From Butyrivibrio sp. MC2021 (GTDB lineage: Bacteria; Bacillota; Clostridia; Lachnospirales; Lachnospiraceae), in contig NZ_JHXX01000002.1 of NCBI RefSeq assembly GCF_000621605.1, positions 1-64,000 of the forward strand: DNA of 64,000 bases. Reading direction: 5' to 3'. The notes beneath the pieces were generated by a model, which was given only the letters and a program-made list of their open reading frames with translations, did not search any database and was not told the origin of the DNA. Positions 60,548-64,000 of the stretch are shown piece by piece. Position 1 is the stretch's first letter. Each line of letters begins with the position of its first letter. The translations under genes and the position numbers were made by a program.

Positions 60548-61393
60548 GTGTACGGATGGGATGTTGAAGTAAGAGGTAGTACAACAAGATATCACAAGAA
60601 TCTTTACGATGCATACGGAAATCATGTTGGGTCTATATCTATATCAAGACCAACAAAACAAACCGGAAAAAAGAAAAAAGCAGCTCTATACAGTTTCAAG
60701 CAGGTCTCGTCGCAGGTGCTCGCTGCAAAGACATCAGGAAAAGCAGCACAGGTATCAACGAGCATAAGGATGAAGATAGGTCTTTTGCGTAAGCAGCTAA
60801 AGAACGGTGACTATGATGAAGAAGAAATCCTAAGGGCTATACTTCATGCAGAAATGGTCCAGCGTGCCTGCGACAAGAAAAAGAAGAATCTGAAGATGGA
60901 AGAACGGGCAGAAAGAGGCATTGAAAGTGAAGAAGAAATGCCGCTTGAGCCGGAAGAAACCATTGATGAAGAGGCTTCTGAGGAAGAGATTAAAGAGCTG
61001 GAACAGGAAGAGTTTGAAGCTCTCATGGAAAAGCTTGAAATGGCAGCTGAGGACATGATGGAGATGGCAGAAGAAACAGCTGAGCTTGATGAGGATCTGG
61101 ATGAGATGGCAGAAGCTCTTTCCGGATCCATGACACCGGAAGACCTGGAGCAACTTAAGGTAAAACACAGATCGGATGAGGCAAGAGACATCTTAAAAGC
61201 AGACCTAAAATATCTGAAAGCCTTGTTTGACAGATTACAATCGGAAAAAGAAAATGCAGGGAAAGCCTCATTTGCTGGAGGATATGACAGCGGAGTTTCG
61301 TTGTCACTTGGAGGAATGGATATGCCAGTAACCACCACATCATCGCAAAGTATGCCGGTGGAAACAGGTGGATCATTTGATGCCACAGTTTAA
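60548..61393 (+). CDS. Acidic coiled-coil protein A
   Basis: A 281-residue soluble protein beginning at GTG, chosen because GGAGG is 7 bases upstream; the frame is open from 60467 but lacks another site, and an out-of-frame ATG overlaps. The N-terminus (YGWDVEVRGSTTRYHKN) is followed by a basic stretch, then a long acidic Met/Glu helix (about 105-235) with repeats such as EMAEETAELDEDLDEMAEAL. The C-terminus is Ser/Thr/Gly-rich. It shares the AEDMxEMAE pattern with the 198-residue protein at 62.4 kb. No signal peptide or known family. Confidence 0.7.
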   Translation: MYGWDVEVRGSTTRYHKNLYDAYGNHVGSISISRPTKQTGKKKKAALYSFKQVSSQVLAAKTSGKAAQVSTSIRMKIGLLRKQLKNGDYDEEEILRAILHAEMVQRACDKKKKNLKMEERAERGIESEEEMPLEPEETIDEEASEEEIKELEQEEFEALMEKLEMAAEDMMEMAEETAELDEDLDEMAEALSGSMTPEDLEQLKVKHRSDEARDILKADLKYLKALFDRLQSEKENAGKASFAGGYDSGVSLSLGGMDMPVTTTSSQSMPVETGGSFDATV

Positions 61394-61445
61394 ACTATTT
61401 TTTTACAGATACTGCTAACAAATGTTAATAAAAGGATGCTAGTCG

Positions 61446-61476
61446 CACTTAGCGAGCAAAGCGAGCTTAGTAAGAC
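61446..61476 (-). repeat. Palindromic repeat, copy 1
   Basis: GCACTTAGCGAG-caaag-CGAGCTTAGT. On the minus strand it reads ACTAAGCTCG...CTCGCTAAGTGC and matches copies 2 and 3 at 62.1-62.2 kb, with a shorter centre. It lies just before the ribosome site of the DUF5610-like gene. A small stem TCCG / CGGA (61481-61496) follows and overlaps that site (CGGAGG). Confidence 0.6.
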
Positions 61477-61510
61477 TGTATCCGAAGTGAAACGGAGGTG
61501 GTATTACATT

Positions 61511-62149
61511 ATGAGTATCGGGATTAACACAAACTATGGGAACTACAACTATGCAGGCGTTAATAATGCTGAGCCTAGCTGGGCAAAGAACGATGAGAAA
61601 GATGAAAAGAAGGAATCTGCGGTAAACCAGCAGGGTGCTGTATATGAGAAGACAACCACAGAGAAGAATAGCAAAGAGGATGATTCCAAGGCAATCTATA
61701 AGAAATCAGCTACAGACAGAGCAGCTATTGTTCAGCAGATGAAAGCAGCAGAGGAACAACAGAGAAACCAGCTGATGGCTATAGTTCAGAAAACTCTGCA
61801 GGGACAGGTAGGTGCATATGGCAAGGCTACAGGAAACAGCATGTGGCAACAGCCTGCTGGTGGAAATATCAAGGTTGATGCGGCTACAAGAGCTCAGGCA
61901 CAGAAAGATATTTCTGAAGACGGATACTACGGTGTAAAGCAGACATCCCAGAGACTGTTTGATTTTGCTGCAGCCCTTGCCGGAGATGATGTCGACAAGA
62001 TGAAAGAAATGCAGAAAGCCATGGAAAAGGGATTCAAGCAGGCTACTAAGACCTGGGGACGTGAACTTCCGGCAATATGCAAAGAGACTATGAATGCAGC
62101 CAATAAGCTGTTTGAGGATTATTATCAGCAAGCTTCACTAAGCTCGTAA
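61511..62149 (+). CDS. DUF5610-like protein
   Basis: A 212-residue soluble protein. The first 75 residues are Asn/Tyr then Lys/Glu-rich and disordered (SIGINTNYGNYNYAGVNNAE). Residues about 130-205 form a helical domain: ISEDGYYGVKQTSQRLFDFA, then KMKEMQKAMEKGFKQATKTW and ELPAICKETMNAANKLF, a pattern I associate with DUF5610 (function unknown). The last codons (QASLSS) are made by a palindromic repeat. Inverted copies of that repeat lie on both sides of the gene. CGGAGG lies 12 bases before the ATG. No signal peptide. Confidence 0.7.
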   Translation: MSIGINTNYGNYNYAGVNNAEPSWAKNDEKDEKKESAVNQQGAVYEKTTTEKNSKEDDSKAIYKKSATDRAAIVQQMKAAEEQQRNQLMAIVQKTLQGQVGAYGKATGNSMWQQPAGGNIKVDAATRAQAQKDISEDGYYGVKQTSQRLFDFAAALAGDDVDKMKEMQKAMEKGFKQATKTWGRELPAICKETMNAANKLFEDYYQQASLSS

Positions 62150-62166
62150 GAACCTCGCTAAGTGAA
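62134..62166 (+). repeat. Palindromic repeat, copy 2
   Basis: TTCACTAAGC...GCTAAGTGAA, a 10-bp stem with one mismatch and centre tcgtaagaacctc. It overlaps the last codons and stop of the DUF5610-like gene. Confidence 0.65.
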
Positions 62167-62178
62167 CTTGCATGGCTC

Positions 62179-62209
62179 GCACTAAGCTCAAAAGAACTTC
62201 GCTAAGTGC
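62179..62209 (+). repeat. Palindromic repeat, copy 3
   Basis: GCACTAAGCTCaaaagaacTTCGCTAAGTGC, nearly identical to copy 2 and 13 bases after it, in the same orientation. Confidence 0.65.
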
Positions 62210-62263
62210 TCTGCTCAACTCTAAAGAACAGGTGGTTTGATCATAAGAAGGGGGCTGGTGGTT

Positions 62264-62419
62264 ATGGCAGATGGTCTTAAAACATTTTTTAGGGAACTAT
62301 TAGATCCAAGTCCTATCAAAGAAAAGCACGTTGATCTCACGATGGAGCAGTTTGAAGAGCTTCAGAGAATATTGGAGAACGCCTATGAATATAAACATGC
62401 AAGGGTTAAATCTTCTTAA
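62264..62419 (+). CDS. Small hypothetical protein, 51 residues
   Basis: A short soluble protein (ADGLKTFFRELLDPSPIKEK, then VDLTMEQFEELQRILENAYE). A ribosome site GAAGGGGG lies upstream of the ATG. Its last 35 bases overlap the start of the next gene in another frame, so translation is coupled. I do not recognise it. It could be a small chaperone or adaptor for the following coiled-coil protein, which is a guess. Confidence 0.6.
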   Translation: MADGLKTFFRELLDPSPIKEKHVDLTMEQFEELQRILENAYEYKHARVKSS

Positions 62420-62981
62420 CAGACCTATGAGCAAAGCAACGCAGGACCGAATGGAAAGACAGGCCAAGCGTGATAATCAGATAGCCTTCTTTGAAAAGCA
62501 GAAGGAAAACCTCAAGAACATGAAAACCAATTCTCTTGAAGATATCCAGAGAAAGCTCGATATGTTCCAACAGTATGATGACCAGATTGATGCAGCTAAA
62601 GCCTCATATAACAACTCACAGATGTTCCATATACTGGATGAGGCCAGAGAACGCGGTGAAAAGATTGCTGAAGAAGCTGAGAAGATGGCTCCAAAGACTC
62701 CGGAAGAGCGTCGTGAGGAAATGATCGAGGAAGCAACTGGTATCGATAAGGATAAAGGTATTCTTTCTGAAGTCATGGATGAGCTTGAGGACCAGATTGA
62801 AGAACTTACCGAAATGGCAGAGGACATGGCAGAGCTTAGCGAGGAGAATCTTGAAGCGCTATCAGATGAAGCTCTTGCTGAAACTGATGCCGCTGCAATA
62901 GCTCAGGCGAAGGAAATAAATAACATGCCTGTTGATAAAGCTTTGCCTGAAAGATACAGGCATATTGATTACCACATTTAA
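62385..62981 (+). CDS. Acidic coiled-coil protein B
   Basis: A 198-residue soluble protein. The start (NINMQGLNLLNRPMSKATQD) has TTGGAG 7 bases upstream inside the preceding small gene. The middle is helical with charged repeats (DRMERQAKRDNQIAFFEKQK). Residues about 130-170 form an acidic coiled coil (DQIEELTEMAEDMAELSEEN) like that of the 281-residue protein at 60.5 kb. No signal peptide, no known family. The FliD-like B gene follows 38 bases later. Confidence 0.68.
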   Translation: MNINMQGLNLLNRPMSKATQDRMERQAKRDNQIAFFEKQKENLKNMKTNSLEDIQRKLDMFQQYDDQIDAAKASYNNSQMFHILDEARERGEKIAEEAEKMAPKTPEERREEMIEEATGIDKDKGILSEVMDELEDQIEELTEMAEDMAELSEENLEALSDEALAETDAAAIAQAKEINNMPVDKALPERYRHIDYHI

Positions 62982-63019
62982 GGAATGGATTCCGGGTAAT
63001 AGCAAAGGAGGGTGGATAT

Positions 63020-63814
63020 ATGTCAACAATCAGAGGATATTCACAGAGCAACTATTATGATAGCGCAGATAACGATTATAGCGCATATAACCAAAATGCC
63101 AGTTCGTTCCTAGCTGGATTAAGTATCAATTCAGGGAACAGCAATAATAATGGCATCATGGGTGGAATAAACCTCTCAGATTACGCCAGTATAAAGAATG
63201 GATCCTATGGGAAACTTGTTAAGGCCTATTATGCCAAGCAGAAGGCTGATGGTGCTTCATCAGGCAGGGATTCATCTGCAAAACTTACTTCCATGGGAAG
63301 TGCAGCAGGAACTCTGGCAAAGTCAGCAAGTGCTCTTATGAAGGATTCTCTTTGGGAAAAGAAACAGATCAAGACCAAAGATGAGAAGATGGGCGAAGAG
63401 ACTACAAAAGAAGATTATGATTGGGATTCAATTACCAAGGCAGTAAAGTCATTTGTTGATAATTACAACAAAACTATCGAGAGTGCCGGTAATTCAAACA
63501 CCAAAGACGTTTTAAGAAATGCTGCATGGATGACCAAGACCACAAAGTCTACAGAAAGACTTTTGGAACGTGCCGGTATATCGGTAGGTGCTGATAATAA
63601 GCTTGAGCTTGATGAGGATGCCCTTAAAAAGGCGGATATCAGTACTTTGAAGAGTGTATTTACAGGTTATAACTCTTTTGCATCAAAGGTTTACGACAAG
63701 GCGCAGTCCATGACAAACGCCGCAGCAAGAGCTGGTGGCACGTATACGAGCACTGGAAATTATTCAGATGTGCTGTCATCAATTCTGCCGTCAAATATTG
63801 ATAAAAAAGAGTGA
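63020..63814 (+). CDS. FliD-C-like protein B
   Basis: A 264-residue soluble protein, paralogue of the one at 54.1 kb. The first 60 residues are Tyr/Asn/Ser-rich (STIRGYSQSNYYDSADNDYS). Residues about 137-217 recall the FliD C-terminal part: ITKAVKSFVDNYNKTIESAG, then RAGISVGADNKLELDEDALK and LKSVFTGY. The end (ARAGGTYTSTGNYSDVLSSI) resembles the Ser/Tyr-rich tail of the paralogue. No signal peptide. AAAGGAGGG lies 8 bases before the ATG. Confidence 0.7.
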   Translation: MSTIRGYSQSNYYDSADNDYSAYNQNASSFLAGLSINSGNSNNNGIMGGINLSDYASIKNGSYGKLVKAYYAKQKADGASSGRDSSAKLTSMGSAAGTLAKSASALMKDSLWEKKQIKTKDEKMGEETTKEDYDWDSITKAVKSFVDNYNKTIESAGNSNTKDVLRNAAWMTKTTKSTERLLERAGISVGADNKLELDEDALKKADISTLKSVFTGYNSFASKVYDKAQSMTNAAARAGGTYTSTGNYSDVLSSILPSNIDKKE

Positions 63815-63835
63815 GCGTGTATTGTGACAGGATTG

Positions 63836-63863
63836 TAAGGATTTGTGTGATTTTAGCCGATAT
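63836..63863 (+). promoter_or_regulatory. Sigma-28-type promoter
   Basis: TAAG at 63836, 16 bases, then an exact GCCGATAT (63856-63863). This is the best sigma-28-type match in the window and lies 60 bases before the last, partial gene. Confidence 0.65.
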
Positions 63864-63922
63864 AAAAATAGATAAATATTTCTGTAATCAAACATAGATC
63901 ATGTACAAGGAGGTAGATGATT

Positions 63923-64000
63923 ATGGCAGGAATCAATATTACTTCAGTAAACAGACAGGTAAAAGATATTAGTCAGGATATATATGCTGCAAAACTTCAG
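63923..64000 (+). CDS. Start of a further cluster protein (runs off the right edge)
   Basis: Only 26 codons are visible. AAGGAGG lies 8 bases before the ATG, and the sequence AGINITSVNRQVKDISQDIY shows the polar, Asn-containing start without a signal peptide seen in the other cluster proteins. Family cannot be told. Confidence 0.65.
   Translation, partial: MAGINITSVNRQVKDISQDIYAAKLQ

Overview
The window looks like chromosomal DNA of a Gram-positive, Lachnospiraceae-type clostridium, most likely Butyrivibrio or a close relative. This rests on mid-range base composition, strong AGGAGG ribosome sites, and families typical of that group: a DUF4317 protein, a LeuRS with KMGKR in place of KMSKS, a group B-like [FeFe] hydrogenase, a beta-sandwich protein often labelled endosialidase, and AgrC/LytTR signalling. 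The assignment comes from remembered families, not from a search.

Layout. The left edge cuts a minus-strand IS1182-type transposase. Next are minus-strand fruK-ptsI (sugar PTS), then a CheC-type phosphatase and a DUF4317 protein. A TetR gene with its own operator leads a redox and membrane operon (5.2-9.8 kb), followed by nth, a tiny protein ending in a FliM-like EIDAL motif, a flavodoxin and leuS. From 14 to 26 kb come a CDF cation transporter, a degenerate PAS-GGDEF-EAL protein, a small gene behind a folded leader, a larB/ABC/hydrogenase operon and a large hybrid histidine kinase with its response regulator. From 27 to 39 kb is a housekeeping block: pyrF-pyrE, purE-purM-purN-purD, an SH3b surface protein, GntR-clpC and radA. 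From 39 to 43.5 kb are four exported or membrane-anchored proteins, two of them transglutaminase-like.

A tRNA-Pro at 43.5 kb is followed by a terminator, a 21-bp-spaced direct repeat and a broken tyrosine integrase. This suggests that the DNA to its right arrived as an integrative element. That region holds an iron-siderophore ABC operon, an alpha-L-rhamnosidase of different codon style and, from 50.5 kb to the right edge, the most unusual part of the window.

The 50.5-64 kb cluster encodes at least nine soluble proteins without signal peptides: Lys/Glu-rich coiled coils, two paralogues resembling the C-terminal part of the flagellar cap protein FliD, an EF-hand protein, a DUF5610-like protein and an internally duplicated protein. 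Several begin with Asn/Tyr/Ser-rich disordered tails. An AgrC/AgrA-type two-component system and a BlaI/BlaR1-type pair are embedded in the cluster. Three genes have a -10 element of the flagellar sigma factor (sigma-28: GCCGATAT or CCGATAA) upstream. Two sites carry 21-bp-spaced direct repeats that fit a LytTR regulator. Several leaders form hairpins at or over the ribosome site. My reading is a flagellum-linked set of exported or appendage-associated proteins under quorum-type control. Export and function are inferred, not shown.
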